A stretch of DNA of 33,359 nt. Origin: Prevotellaceae bacterium. Its GTDB lineage: Bacteria > Bacteroidota > Bacteroidia > Bacteroidales > Bacteroidaceae. The notes below the pieces were generated by a model. The model was given only the letters and a program-made list of their open reading frames with translations. It made no database searches and was not told the DNA's origin. Each line of letters begins with the position of its first letter. The stretch's first letter is position 1. Both the position numbers and the translations under genes were made by a program. The stretch covers positions 1 to 33,359 of the forward strand of contig JAFLUW010000006.1 in NCBI GenBank assembly GCA_022508615.1. Reading direction: 5' to 3'. This document shows, one piece after another, positions 1-10,534 of the stretch.

Positions 1-75
1 AGACAACATTGACACACCTTCCAGCCTACTTTTTGCATATTAGGCCAAAACTTCAAATTCACGGGCGTTGTCGCT

Positions 76-552
76 ATGTGCGCACTCGTCCTCTCGGGAA
101 TGACTTCCTCGTGCAAAACTGCGCTTGATCTTAAGGAGTTCCGCTCCGTTCAACCGCAGGAAGCCCGCGTGCTGACGCATCTTTCCGCAGCCGATCTCGC
201 CCTCAGCCCCGATGCCACCTCGAAAATGCGTAAAAGCTTCACCTACACCTACGATCAGAAGCAGATGAAAGCCTTTGGCAAGAGCATGTCCGCCATGCGC
301 CGCGACGTATGCGCCCGTGCCTGCCAAGAAACAGGCTGCGACGTCATGATAGGCCCGATTTACAGCATCCAGTCCAAGAATCTGAAGAAAGGCGTGACCA
401 TTACGATGACCGGCTATCCCGCCTACTACACGCAATGGCAGAAAGCTCAGCTCAGCGACGAAGATCTCTACAGCGAAATGCGCAAGACAAGCAACTCTTC
501 GCAAGTGATCGTCAAGCAGAAAAAAGGCTTCAAAGGTTTGCTCAAACACTAA
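76..552 (+). CDS. Small putative lipoprotein, conserved hypothetical
   Basis: 158-aa ORF; N-terminus MCALVLSGMTSSC looks like a short lipoprotein signal with Cys. In-frame stop at 10-12, so the ORF is not truncated by the window edge, although the start is uncertain. Confidence 0.7.
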   Translation: MCALVLSGMTSSCKTALDLKEFRSVQPQEARVLTHLSAADLALSPDATSKMRKSFTYTYDQKQMKAFGKSMSAMRRDVCARACQETGCDVMIGPIYSIQSKNLKKGVTITMTGYPAYYTQWQKAQLSDEDLYSEMRKTSNSSQVIVKQKKGFKGLLKH

Positions 553-589
553 AACGCCGAATTAAGATTCGTTTAAAACATTTTATCTC

Positions 590-1279
590 ATGAAAAAGAT
601 TTTTACTTTCATCGTTGTGTCCTGTTTGGCCTTTACCGCCTCGCAGGCCCAGATTTACACCGTGACGAGCAGCGAAAGCGAAATCGGAAAACTCTATTCG
701 GGCGATCTCAATATCGGTTTCGGCTTCGGCACCAAGTTTAAGTTCGACGGAAACACCTACAACGTGAACACCAACAGCGTCTTTCTCGAAACGATCCATG
801 GTGTGCGCCTGACAAAATACGCTTTCGTCGGTCTCGGCTTTGGTGCCCATTGGTACTACAAGGATAGCCAAGACTTCGAATATGAGTACCAATATCCGGA
901 ATCTGATGAAACCAGGACTTTCGACTGTAGCCTCGATATGCAGCATATGGTGGCTTTCCCGTTATTTGTCAATCTGAAAGGGTTTTATCCGATCAACGAC
1001 GATTTGAAAGCCTATGTCGGAACAAGCCTCGGCTATTCTTTCACTACGGAAGTCGGCAACTCTGCATATAATTATTGGAGTGGGTACTATCATCCCGAAT
1101 ATCAGCACGGATTCTATGGTACGTTCGACTTTGGCATACAGTGGAAGAAGCTGCATGTAGGTTTCGGTCTGACACATCAGACGCTGAACGTAAAAGAATA
1201 CAGCACGGGCGGCGATTATTTTGACGGCAAAGACATCAAGTTTAACAATTTTGCATTGAAATTCGGCTTCTGCTGGTAA
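590..1279 (+). CDS. Outer-membrane beta-barrel family protein
   Basis: 229 aa; signal peptide MKKIFTFIVVSCLAFTASQAQ, alternating aromatic/glycine beta-strand pattern, C-terminal ...FALKFGFCW. Confidence 0.8.
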   Translation: MKKIFTFIVVSCLAFTASQAQIYTVTSSESEIGKLYSGDLNIGFGFGTKFKFDGNTYNVNTNSVFLETIHGVRLTKYAFVGLGFGAHWYYKDSQDFEYEYQYPESDETRTFDCSLDMQHMVAFPLFVNLKGFYPINDDLKAYVGTSLGYSFTTEVGNSAYNYWSGYYHPEYQHGFYGTFDFGIQWKKLHVGFGLTHQTLNVKEYSTGGDYFDGKDIKFNNFALKFGFCW

Positions 1280-1304
1280 TCATGCCTTTTCATAAAGAAA
1301 CGAA

Positions 1305-1339
1305 AGCTGCGACAGTCTCGAAAGACTGCCGCAGTTTTC
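1305..1339. terminator. Bidirectional intrinsic terminator between convergent genes
   Basis: CTGCGaCAGTCT-cgaa-AGACTGcCGCAG hairpin flanked by A-rich left and TTTT right sides. Confidence 0.75.
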
Positions 1340-1374
1340 ATTTCCAACGCGGATATCCCGGCGGTTGGCGGCGC

Positions 1375-2670
1375 CTATTTGTAGCGGATCCAACGAATCA
1401 TTTCGCGGAGCGTGGGCTTCTTGCCGTACATCAGGATGCCGACGCGATAGATTCGGCCCGCAATCCAAATCATGCCCAAGGCCGAGCCGAAAAGCAGGGC
1501 GACAGACAGCACTTCCTGCCACAAAGGCACGCCGAACGGCACGCGCACCATCATCACGATGGGGCTGGTCAGCGGAAACAGCGACGCCCAGAAAGCCAGC
1601 GGGCCGTCGGTGTTCTCGATGCTGTACATCGCGGCGTAGAGGCCAAAGACCATGATCAGAACCATGGGCGTGACGAACTGCGAAGAGTCTTCCTGCGAGC
1701 TGACACTGGCGCCTACGGCGGCGTAGAACGAGGCATAGAGCAAATATCCGCCTGCAAAGCAGCAGACAAACATTATGCCCATTTCGAGATAGGGCAAGTT
1801 GAGCAGCGCTTCGAGCACTTCGGCGCCCTCACCCGCGGCTACGGCCTGCGCTGCCTCGGCTTGCGGAGCCGGAACGCCGGCTGCGGGCGACGAAAGCTCG
1901 GGCGAGGCGCCGAAGAAGATGCTTGCGGCTGCAATGATGGCGGCCAGCATCACGCCCCACACGATAAGTTGCACGAAACCCACCAGTGCCACGCCGACAA
2001 CCTTGCCTAACATCAGCTGGAAGGGCTTCACGCTCGACACCATCAGCTCGACGATGCGCCCTGTCTTTTCTTCGAGCACGCTCTGCATGACCATTGCGCC
2101 GTAGGCCATGACAAACATGTAGATGAGGAACGTAAAGAGGAAGCCGGCGCCCATGGCGACGTAGGTGTTCGACGATGTTTCTCCGCCGTCGGCGTTCCAT
2201 TTCACGGTGCGCACGTTTACGCCCTTTTCCAGTTCGGCCACGATGTCTTCGAGGCCGGCTATGCCCGAGGCGGCGAGACGATCCTGGCGCAGACGTTCGT
2301 CGAGACGCGAGGAGACGAGGCGGAGCAGGTCGGGCGACACTTCTTTTTCCGAATATATCTGTACGGCCGAGGGGTTGGCGGCCAAATCGGCCGAAATGAC
2401 GATGGTCGCTTCGTAGTCGGCGCCGGGTTCGAGCTGTGTCTCGGGAACGAAACGCCACGAAGCGTCGTCGGTGAACTCGCGGGCGTAGCGTCCCGTGTGG
2501 TCGATGAGGGCTACGGATTTCTGTCCGTCGTCTTTGATTTGCGCCAGCGCGACGGGAACGAAAATGAGGGCGGCAAAGACGAAAGGCATCAGCACGGTCA
2601 GGAGGATGAACGACTTTTTGTGTACGCGTGTCGTGAATTCGCGCTCGATGATGATGAGTGTTTTGTTCAT
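1375..2670 (-). CDS. ABC-2 type transporter permease (NatB-like)
   Basis: 431 aa; N-terminal TM anchor, large extracytoplasmic domain, TM cluster; ATGA overlap with upstream ATPase gene. Confidence 0.9.
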   Translation of the reverse strand: MNKTLIIIEREFTTRVHKKSFILLTVLMPFVFAALIFVPVALAQIKDDGQKSVALIDHTGRYAREFTDDASWRFVPETQLEPGADYEATIVISADLAANPSAVQIYSEKEVSPDLLRLVSSRLDERLRQDRLAASGIAGLEDIVAELEKGVNVRTVKWNADGGETSSNTYVAMGAGFLFTFLIYMFVMAYGAMVMQSVLEEKTGRIVELMVSSVKPFQLMLGKVVGVALVGFVQLIVWGVMLAAIIAAASIFFGASPELSSPAAGVPAPQAEAAQAVAAGEGAEVLEALLNLPYLEMGIMFVCCFAGGYLLYASFYAAVGASVSSQEDSSQFVTPMVLIMVFGLYAAMYSIENTDGPLAFWASLFPLTSPIVMMVRVPFGVPLWQEVLSVALLFGSALGMIWIAGRIYRVGILMYGKKPTLREMIRWIRYK

Positions 2671-3572
2671 TGCGCTACGGTTTTGAGGAAGATTTCGTGC
2701 ATCGTGGGCAGTTGTTCGCTGAACAGTTGCAGCTCCATGCTTCGGGCTACGGCCGAGGCCAGCGCCGAGTTGGAGGTCGAGGGGGCTTTTGCGAGCAGAT
2801 AGCGCTGCAAGCCGCCGGCTTCGGTCTGCCCGACGATGTCGAACAGGCCGGGCACGGCCGCGAGCCGGCCTTGTCCGCAGACTTCGAAGCGTCCGGTGCG
2901 GAAGCGTTGCTTAATGTCGGACACTCGGCCTGAAAGCGCCACGCGCGAGCGGTCGATGAGCGCGATTTCGTCGCAGATGTCTTCGACCGAGGCCATGTTG
3001 TGCGTCGAGAAGATGATGGTGCGGCCCTGGTCGCGCAGTTCGAGAATCTCGCGTTTGAGCAGTTCGGCGTTGACGGGGTCGAAACCCGAAAAGGGCTCGT
3101 CGAAGATGAGCAGTTCGGGCTCGTGGAGCACGGTGATGACGAATTGCACTTTCTGGGCCATGCCCTTCGAGAGTTCTTCGAGCTTCTTGTCCCACCACGA
3201 GGTGATTTCGAGCTTTTCGAACCAGACTTTCAGCCGGCTCACGGCTTCCTGGCGCGAGAGGCCTTTGAGCCGGGCCAGATAGACGGCCTGTTCGCCGACT
3301 TTCATCTTCTTGTAGAGGCCGCGTTCTTCGGGCAGGTAGCCGATGGCGGCCAGATCGGCGGACCGAAGCGGGTGTCCGTCGAAGATGACCTGCCCTGTGT
3401 CGGGCGCCGTGATGCGGTTGAGTATGCGTATCAGCGTGGTCTTGCCTGCTCCGTTGGGGCCGAGCAGGCCGAACACTTTGCCGCGGGGCACTTCGAGGGA
3501 GACGTTGTCGAGTGCCGTGTGCCCGGCGTAACGTTTCGTCACGCTGCGCACGGAGAGAAAGTTTTCTGTCAT
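2667..3572 (-). CDS. ABC transporter ATP-binding protein (NatA-like)
   Basis: Walker A GPNGAGKTT, signature-like LSKGMAQKVQ, Walker B LLIFDEPFSG. Confidence 0.93.
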   Translation of the reverse strand: MTENFLSVRSVTKRYAGHTALDNVSLEVPRGKVFGLLGPNGAGKTTLIRILNRITAPDTGQVIFDGHPLRSADLAAIGYLPEERGLYKKMKVGEQAVYLARLKGLSRQEAVSRLKVWFEKLEITSWWDKKLEELSKGMAQKVQFVITVLHEPELLIFDEPFSGFDPVNAELLKREILELRDQGRTIIFSTHNMASVEDICDEIALIDRSRVALSGRVSDIKQRFRTGRFEVCGQGRLAAVPGLFDIVGQTEAGGLQRYLLAKAPSTSNSALASAVARSMELQLFSEQLPTMHEIFLKTVAQ

Positions 3573-3774
3573 ATATCGGTTGGGTTCGTTTTTCGTTTCG
3601 GGCCGGTCGGGGCGGCCGTCGCTCCGGCAAAGTTACGCAAAAGCGGCCGTGCAGCCGTCGCGAAAGGCGTCGTTTCGTGACATTAGACGCCTTCGGCCGG
3701 CAGAAAACTACATGCGACGGCTTTTTTCGCCGAAAATTTCGGGCCGGCGCGTGTCGGGCGGACGTTGTGCTGAG

Positions 3775-3851
3775 ATACGGAAAACTTAGTCTGAGTAAGT
3801 TTGAACTATCTCAGACTAAGTTCGAACTATCTCAGACTAAGTTTTCCGTAT
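3775..3851. repeat. Triple-unit 21-bp-period intergenic element, copy 1 (units F-R-R)
   Basis: ATACGGAAAACTTAGTCTGAG...CTCAGACTAAGTTTTCCGTAT perfect 21-nt inverted arms; internal unit CTATCTCAGACTAAG; linkers TTTGAA and TTCGAA. Confidence 0.9.
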
Positions 3852-3961
3852 GTTTTTTTGGTTGACTTTCTGCGGCTTGCCGGGCCGGAAAAATGCAGCG
3901 TCGCCGCCCGCCGGAAGGGGTCCGGAGGGCGGCGACGCGGAGTGGGGCGGAGCTGCGGGCT

Positions 3962-6340
3962 TTATTTGACGGCGAGCGTGCGCTCTATTTGATCGGCGAG
4001 GGCGGCATAGTGGGCCGAAGTGGCGGCATCGGCGCTGCGGGCCGAGGAGAGCCGCGTTTTGAGTTGACGCAGATTTTGCAACAGGGCGCTGCGCACCTCG
4101 CCGAGGCCGAGTTCGCCGAATTGGTTGCAGAGCGATTGCACGTAGGCCGTTTGCAGCGTGCGGCGGTAGCGGACGACGGCGCTGCCCGTGCGGGTTTCGC
4201 GGAAAAGGCGTGCGGTGAGCTCGCCGAGCAGGTCGGCTGCCGTGAAGTCGCCCGTAAGGCGCGCGAGCCGGGCGCTGCCGGTGAGCGCATTGACCACATA
4301 TTGGCCCACGCGAGCGGTCTGGCGCATGGGGTCGACGCCGAGACGCATGACGAAAGGCTCGTCGCGCAGCCACACGGGCTCGTCGAACACATGACTGTCG
4401 ATGAAGTCGAGACACTCCAACTGACGTGCGCGCGGCACGACCGTGTAACAGTCGGCAGGCGACTCGTCGACGGTGCGATAATTCTTCTCCACGCCGCCGA
4501 TCCATGCCATGACGTGACCCGTGTAGCGAAGGAACTGACCGACAATCTCGCTATACATGTCCGTAAGGTCGGCCGAGTAGATGTCGTCGGCGCGGAAGGT
4601 CCACTCGGGCAGGCGTTTCATCTCGCGTTTGAGGTTGAGAATGCCATAATGCGAGGCTTTGACGGCATCGTCGCCGAGGTCTTCGGTCTGGCAGCGGGGG
4701 TCGAAGCGATAGGTCTCGCCGTCGCCGAACCAGAGACGGCGGCTCGAAGCCATAGCCTCGCGCGTCATGGGTTCGAGCAGGCGATGGTCGCTCGCAGCGT
4801 CGGTCGCGCCGGCCATGGGACGGTAGCCCCAGCGAATGGCCCACTTGTCGTAGTCGCCGATGCGGGGGAATATGCCTTCGTGCGCAATGTTGTCTTCGGG
4901 TTGGGCCACATAGTTGAAGCGGGCGTAGTCCATAATGGAAGGCGTGTGGCCGTGGGCTTCGACCCACGCCTTGTTGCGCAGCGAATCGACGGGCACGGTG
5001 CTCGACGAGCCGAAGTTGTGGCGCAGTCCGAGCGTGTGGCCCACTTCGTGGCTGCTGACGAAGCGGATTAACTGGCCCATAAGCTCGGTGTCGTAGTTCA
5101 TTTTGCGCGCGGCCTCGTCGATAGTGCCGGCTTGAATCATGTACCAGTCGTGTACGAGCTTCATAACGTTGTGGTACCAGCAGATGTGGCTCTCGATGAT
5201 TTCGCCCGAGCGCGGGTCGTGGACGTTGGGGCCGTAGGCGTTGGCGATGGGGCTGGCCAAGTAGCGGATAACGCTGAATCGGGCGTCTTCCATGGACATC
5301 GTGCTGTCCTTAGGCCATTCCCGGGCCAGTATGGCGTTTTTGAAGCCGGCGCCTTCAAAGGCTTCCTGCCAGTCTTCTACGCCTTTGATGAGATAGGGCA
5401 CCCACTGGGCGGGCGTAGCCGGGTCGATGTAGTAGACGATGGGCTTCTTGGGCTCGACGGCGAAACCGCGGGCCAGCGAATCGGCGGCTTCGGGCGTTTG
5501 GGGTTCGAGGCGCCAGCGGGTGATGAAGCGCTCGCGCGACACACGCTGCTGGTTGTCGCTATATTCGTTGAACGAATCGGCGAAATAGCCCACGCGAGGG
5601 TCGAACGTGCGGCGCAGCATGGGCGTTTCGGGCAGCAGGACGAACGAAATGTTGATGTCGAACGTCACTCTTCCCGTTTTCCAGCCGGCTGTGGTCTGCG
5701 AAGCGCCCGCCGCGCTGTCGAAGGTCTTGACCAAGTGTACCTCGGTGTTCATCGGGAATGTTTTGATCGTATCGATATACGAAGCCCCGGCCTGTTGGCG
5801 CGACAAACTGAACTGGCGTTTCAGCGCATTGGTGCCGAAAGCGGAATTTTCTTCGTTGAAAAACTGCGTTACCTTGATTTTCGAGGCCTTTCCTTCGCGT
5901 CCCTCGACCTTGAATGCGCCGATAATGGGGTTTGCGTTCGAGATGCGCACGGCCTGGCTGATGTTATCGGCCGAATCGGCGTGGTTGATGAGCACGCTGG
6001 CACGCATCAGCAGGCGATTGTCGGCGGCGCGCTCGAAGTAGACCACTTGTTGGTCGAACTGTTCGCCGCCGTATTGGTCGGTGCCGCCGGGCGTGGCGAT
6101 GTAGCGCACGGTGGCGAGAATCTGACGGCCGACAATCGAATCGGGAATGGTGAGGAAATAGTCGGTAGCGTCTTTTTTCGTCTGTTTTTCTACGCCGAAA
6201 AGGCCGGACTGACGGACGCTCTGGGGCTGTTCGGCCTTGGGAGCGGCGGCAGGCGGCGGTGTCGGCTTTTTCTTGCGGGCTTCGGCGCCCTGGGAAAGGA
6301 CGAGCAGCAGCGTGAGCAGGAGAAGGAGCGGTTTTTTCAT
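3962..6340 (-). CDS. Zinc-dependent metalloprotease, Bacteroidetes DUF5117/DUF4953-type
   Basis: SHEVGHTLGLRHNFGSS (HExxHxxGxxH). Start chosen at MKKPLLLLLTLLLVLSQGAEA (cat 6338-6340) instead of 6406 because it gives a signal peptide. Confidence 0.9.
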   Translation of the reverse strand: MKKPLLLLLTLLLVLSQGAEARKKKPTPPPAAAPKAEQPQSVRQSGLFGVEKQTKKDATDYFLTIPDSIVGRQILATVRYIATPGGTDQYGGEQFDQQVVYFERAADNRLLMRASVLINHADSADNISQAVRISNANPIIGAFKVEGREGKASKIKVTQFFNEENSAFGTNALKRQFSLSRQQAGASYIDTIKTFPMNTEVHLVKTFDSAAGASQTTAGWKTGRVTFDINISFVLLPETPMLRRTFDPRVGYFADSFNEYSDNQQRVSRERFITRWRLEPQTPEAADSLARGFAVEPKKPIVYYIDPATPAQWVPYLIKGVEDWQEAFEGAGFKNAILAREWPKDSTMSMEDARFSVIRYLASPIANAYGPNVHDPRSGEIIESHICWYHNVMKLVHDWYMIQAGTIDEAARKMNYDTELMGQLIRFVSSHEVGHTLGLRHNFGSSSTVPVDSLRNKAWVEAHGHTPSIMDYARFNYVAQPEDNIAHEGIFPRIGDYDKWAIRWGYRPMAGATDAASDHRLLEPMTREAMASSRRLWFGDGETYRFDPRCQTEDLGDDAVKASHYGILNLKREMKRLPEWTFRADDIYSADLTDMYSEIVGQFLRYTGHVMAWIGGVEKNYRTVDESPADCYTVVPRARQLECLDFIDSHVFDEPVWLRDEPFVMRLGVDPMRQTARVGQYVVNALTGSARLARLTGDFTAADLLGELTARLFRETRTGSAVVRYRRTLQTAYVQSLCNQFGELGLGEVRSALLQNLRQLKTRLSSARSADAATSAHYAALADQIERTLAVK

Positions 6341-6411
6341 AAGTAAGTGGGATTTTGGTGGATATACAAGGAAAATGGCGGTGCAGGCCGGGAGGCTTGC
6401 AGACACCTTAA

Positions 6412-7074
6412 TTATATATAGGTCAGGGTTTTTGCGAACGATTCGTAGGTTTCGTCGAGCCGGCTCAGCTGAAAGGGCTCGACGCGCAGGGAGAATGTGG
6501 CGTTCACGGGCGGCAGGCCGAAATAGGCCTGAACAAGGGCCGCCATGTTGAAGCTGAGGCTGTCGCCGCGGCGGATGAGCTCGAGGCAGAAGCGCGTTTG
6601 TATCTGCGGTTTGCCGTCGAGTTGTTTGAGTTCCTGAAAAAGGACGTAATAGCAGGGTACTGTGCCGCCGCGCACCAAAGCTATTTTCGAGGGATGCAGC
6701 GATGCGATTTCGGCAGGTGTGCGCAGTACGGGCAGGAAGGCGTCGGCAATTTTACGGGCGTCGACATCGGTGTAGTCGAGCGGAGGAAGGGCGAGCTCGA
6801 TGCGGCCTGCGTCGTAGAGGGCGGCTGCGGCTTTGAGCATGGTGCCGAGATAGGCTCGCGCGTTGCGGCTCACGAGCGACTTGAACAGCGTCCAAAAGCG
6901 CGAAGCCTCGGTCATGGCAGGCAAGAGCTTTTCGGCCAGCAGATAGCTGGCCGTGCGCCGGTCGGCATGGCTTAGCGAGTCGAGCGTATCGGCCAGCCGG
7001 TCGGTCTCTCCGGCCTCGACGAGCAGCGCAAGGCGCTGCTGCAGGGCAGGATTGTGCTTGCGGACGGTGGTCAT
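6412..7074 (-). CDS. Conserved hypothetical protein (220 aa)
   Basis: Full-length ORF, alpha-helical composition, packed between two same-strand genes. Confidence 0.75.
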   Translation of the reverse strand: MTTVRKHNPALQQRLALLVEAGETDRLADTLDSLSHADRRTASYLLAEKLLPAMTEASRFWTLFKSLVSRNARAYLGTMLKAAAALYDAGRIELALPPLDYTDVDARKIADAFLPVLRTPAEIASLHPSKIALVRGGTVPCYYVLFQELKQLDGKPQIQTRFCLELIRRGDSLSFNMAALVQAYFGLPPVNATFSLRVEPFQLSRLDETYESFAKTLTYI

Positions 7075-7076
7075 AT

Positions 7077-8516
7077 TTATATTATGGGGAGTGGATCTCG
7101 GCGAACGAGCAGTACGACGTTTTCGACGTGGTGGGTCTGCGGGAACATGTCGACGGGCTGTACGCGGTCGACGAAATAGTCTGCGTCGAGCAGCGCGAGG
7201 TCGCGGGCCTGCGTTGCCGGATTGCAGGAAACATAGACGATGCGGCGCGGCGCGGCGCGAAGGATGGTGGAGACGACGTCGGGATGCATGCCGGCACGGG
7301 GAGGGTCTGTAATAATGACGTCGGGGCGGCCGTGGGTGGCGATGAAGGCGTCGGAGAGCACGTCTTTCATGTCGCCGGCAAAAAACAGGGTTTTGTCGTC
7401 GAGCCGGTTGAGGCGGGCGTTTTCGCGGGCGTCTTCGATGGCTTCGGGTACATACTCGATGCCGATTACCCGACGGGCGCTGGCGGCCACGAAGTTTGCG
7501 ATAGTGCCCGTTCCGGTGTAGAGATCGTAGACCAGCTCCTCGCCCGTGAGCCCGGCAAAGTCGCGCGCTACTTTATACAGCTCATAGGCTTGTTGCGTGT
7601 TGGTCTGATAGAAACTTTTCGGGCCGACCTTGAAACGCAGGCCCTCCATCGTTTCGTAAACATAGGGCGTTCCGCTGTGGCAGACGATGTCGAGGTCGCC
7701 GATAGTGTCGTTGCATTTCGTGTTGTTCACCCATAAGAGCGAGGTAATCTCGGGAAATTCTGTTTTCAAAAAATCGAGTACCTCGAAAGCCTGACGCTGT
7801 TCTTCGTCCGAACGGATGCAGAACTGAATGACGAGCATTAGTTCGCCCGTCTGGCTCGAACGCAGCATGATGTTGCGTAAAAGTCCTTCGCCGCGGCGCA
7901 AATCGTAAAAAGCAAGTTTGTGCTGGAGGGCAAATGCACGCAACCCGTTGCGAATATGATTGTTTACGGGCAGCATAAGGTGACATTCGTCGATGTCGAG
8001 AATCTTGTCGAATGCGCCGGAAATGTGAAAACCGAGCGCATTCATCGACTCGAACGCGATGCCTGAGCGTACTTCTTCAGTCGTGAGCCAACGTTTGTTG
8101 GAAAAACCGAATTCCAGCTTGTTACGGTAGGCGCGGTCGAGCGCAGAACCCAGAATCGGGCTGATTTCGGGGAGTTCGACTTTGGCTATACGCCTTAATG
8201 CGTCGCTTACCTGCTGTTGTTTCCACCGGAGTTGCTCGCCGTAGGGCAGACACTGCCATTTGCAGCCGCCGCAAACGCCGTAGTGGCGGCAAAAGGGCTT
8301 GGCGCGCTGCTCGGAACGCTTGTGGAAACGCACGATTACGGCTTCGGCGAACGAATGTTTTTTGCGGATCACCTGAAGGTCGACTATGTCGCCCGGAACA
8401 GCGTAGGGTACGAAAACGGCAAGCCCGTCGACATGGGCTACGGCCTTTCCTTCGGCTGCTACAGCCTCTATTTCGATACGTTCCAGCAGGGGAAGCGGTT
8501 TTTTCTTTCTGCTCAT
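7077..8516 (-). CDS. rlmD: 23S rRNA (uracil-5-)-methyltransferase, RlmD/RumA (TrmA) family
   Basis: TRAM-like N-terminus, CRHYGVCGGCKWQ Fe-S cysteines, DLYTGTGTIANF SAM motif, ITDPPRAGMHP, VSCNPATQARD. Start at MSRKKKPLP (8516). Confidence 0.92.
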   Translation of the reverse strand: MSRKKKPLPLLERIEIEAVAAEGKAVAHVDGLAVFVPYAVPGDIVDLQVIRKKHSFAEAVIVRFHKRSEQRAKPFCRHYGVCGGCKWQCLPYGEQLRWKQQQVSDALRRIAKVELPEISPILGSALDRAYRNKLEFGFSNKRWLTTEEVRSGIAFESMNALGFHISGAFDKILDIDECHLMLPVNNHIRNGLRAFALQHKLAFYDLRRGEGLLRNIMLRSSQTGELMLVIQFCIRSDEEQRQAFEVLDFLKTEFPEITSLLWVNNTKCNDTIGDLDIVCHSGTPYVYETMEGLRFKVGPKSFYQTNTQQAYELYKVARDFAGLTGEELVYDLYTGTGTIANFVAASARRVIGIEYVPEAIEDARENARLNRLDDKTLFFAGDMKDVLSDAFIATHGRPDVIITDPPRAGMHPDVVSTILRAAPRRIVYVSCNPATQARDLALLDADYFVDRVQPVDMFPQTHHVENVVLLVRRDPLPII

Positions 8517-8667
8517 GAGTCTATTTAGCACATGGAGAATGCAAAGTTACGTAAATCCGTCTGTTTCGGCCGGTTTCTTTCAATCTTTTTGGGTTCTTTC
8601 GCGTGCTTGCACGTTTTTTTGTTATCTTTGCGGCGATTTGACGAAAAAACTAAATTAAACGAGAGAA

Positions 8668-10287
8668 ATGAAAAAGTTATTCATTGCCTTTTGTCTGTTA
8701 TGGATTGGTTTAGCTCCCTCTTCTGCACAGATTACTTATGAAGTTCCGGCTCTTTCGCCCCAACTCGACTCCATGTGCCGCGAGGTGGTGGATCTTCGTG
8801 TGAGCAATCCGCAAAAGGCTTATTTAAAATTTGCCAAAATCGCCATGCTCATACAGAACCGGAAAGACGATCTCATTGCCGTCGGCGACTATTTCCGCCG
8901 CAATAAGGTATATCCCTGCGATTCGCTCTGCGCCGAGAGGGCTTATGCTATTGCTGCGAATGATATCGACGCGCTTAAATTCCGTGCTGCAATGGTCGAG
9001 GGTGGAGGTAATTTGCCTGTCGCAGCTCAGATGTACGAAATACTCCTCGGGGAAGACTCTTTGAACGTGGATTTGCTGTATAAGCGGGGCTTTCTCAATA
9101 AAAACAGCAACGAATTTGTTGCTGAGGCCGACTTTCTGCATGTCGTTGAGCTCGATCCCCAACATTATGAAGCATGGCGCAACCTGGGCGATCTTTATGC
9201 CGGCAAACCCTCGCTTCAGGACGATGAAAAAGCAATAAACAGCTATACGGAATACTACAAGCGTTGTCCGAAAGATTCGCTTAAAGCCTATGCCTGCGCC
9301 AAGTTGCTCGATTTGACGTTTATCGACGCCGCTAATGCTGAAGAAGCCGAGATGTCCGCAAAATTTGAAGCGCTGGGCCATTTGGCGGATGAGTTGTCCT
9401 CCGTGCTGGGCAAGGACAACATATACTTGAAGCGCGTGAGAATGCTCTCTTTGTTGCAGACATACAGAGACCGTTTGGACGCAGAGCAAGCCGTGGCGGA
9501 AGTAAAGGATGCCATAAAATATGTAGAGGATAAAGCATACAATGATTCGATCTACAAGCCTTTCGATTACATCAATGTTTCAACCTTTTACGGAAATGAG
9601 AGAGACTATCCGAAGGCTATCGCTTATATGCAGCAGGCTATCGCCTGCGATTCTACTCAAATCGGCCTTTATTTGAATCTGTCCACCCTTTATCGGCGCA
9701 ACAACCAGTATGATGAGGCCATCGCAGCTTATAAAACGTACGCAAAAGGGAAAGGAGAGGACAAACTGGATACGTCCGACGATTACAGACTCATGCAATT
9801 GTATTTCTTTGCTGCCCGCGATGCAGAACTGTCTTCTGATGTAAAGGACAAATACATAGCTGACGGCGATGAGATATGCCAGAGCGTGATAAACAAGTAT
9901 CCGGATTTCTATATGGCCTATATATATAAAGCGTGGTTCCATGGCATAAAGGTCGGTATCAACCCGCTTAACGGAGAATTGGACGAGGAAGCGGCCGTTT
10001 ACTATGCAAAAGCCCTCGATATTATGCAGGAAAAGGATGCAGATCCGGATGCGATGAAAAGTTACATCCTGCCCTTGCTGATTTATCACCAGGGCGTGGC
10101 GGCAGCCGCTTCGGACGCAAACGACAGCAGCCGTTCGGAGAAAGAAATCTGGGCCGAAACATGGAAGTATGCCGAATGGTATCATAAGATAGACTCGACC
10201 AACGCGTCTGTCGAAAAGCTATATGAGGCGCTCAAACCGCTTTATGCCCCTGCGGCAAGAACTTCCGGGAAAAGAAAATCACGCTGA
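8668..10287 (+). CDS. Secreted TPR-repeat protein, paralog A
   Basis: Signal peptide; TPR-like helical repeats (YEAWRNLGDLYAGK..., LYLNLSTLYRRNNQYDEAIAAYKTY). Confidence 0.88.
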   Translation: MKKLFIAFCLLWIGLAPSSAQITYEVPALSPQLDSMCREVVDLRVSNPQKAYLKFAKIAMLIQNRKDDLIAVGDYFRRNKVYPCDSLCAERAYAIAANDIDALKFRAAMVEGGGNLPVAAQMYEILLGEDSLNVDLLYKRGFLNKNSNEFVAEADFLHVVELDPQHYEAWRNLGDLYAGKPSLQDDEKAINSYTEYYKRCPKDSLKAYACAKLLDLTFIDAANAEEAEMSAKFEALGHLADELSSVLGKDNIYLKRVRMLSLLQTYRDRLDAEQAVAEVKDAIKYVEDKAYNDSIYKPFDYINVSTFYGNERDYPKAIAYMQQAIACDSTQIGLYLNLSTLYRRNNQYDEAIAAYKTYAKGKGEDKLDTSDDYRLMQLYFFAARDAELSSDVKDKYIADGDEICQSVINKYPDFYMAYIYKAWFHGIKVGINPLNGELDEEAAVYYAKALDIMQEKDADPDAMKSYILPLLIYHQGVAAAASDANDSSRSEKEIWAETWKYAEWYHKIDSTNASVEKLYEALKPLYAPAARTSGKRKSR

Positions 10288-10332
10288 GTCGCGGAAGAAA
10301 CGTTTCGCCAAAAAGTTTTCAGGCTTTCTCGA

Positions 10333-10372
10333 GCCGCTCGCTTTGCAAAAATGCAATGCGGGCGGCTTTTTT
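10333..10372 (+). terminator. Rho-independent terminator
   Basis: GCCGCtCGCtTTGCAaaaaTGCAAtGCGgGCGGC followed by TTTTTT. Confidence 0.88.
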
Positions 10373-10478
10373 GTTTCATGCGTGCAGGTGGCGGCCGTGT
10401 TCGTGTTGCGAAATGTCAAAAAGACGCTTTTCGGGGCGTTTTGGAGCTAAGATGACGCCCAATGTAGAAAATTTTATT

Positions 10479-10486
10479 TACTTTTG
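10479..10486 (+). promoter_or_regulatory. -7 element upstream of TPR paralog B
   Basis: TACTTTTG matches TAnnTTTG; no good -33 element seen at N20. Confidence 0.45.
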
Positions 10487-10534
10487 TCCCGCTATCATTT
10501 GATTAGACAAGACGAAAACCATAAAAAACGAAAT

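Noticed and set aside
3893-5071. Long plus-strand ORFs (392 and 404 aa at 5132-6346) opposite the metalloprotease
   Set aside because: Antisense shadow ORFs of a high-GC gene; no recognisable motifs, and the minus-strand frame has a signal peptide and an HExxH site.
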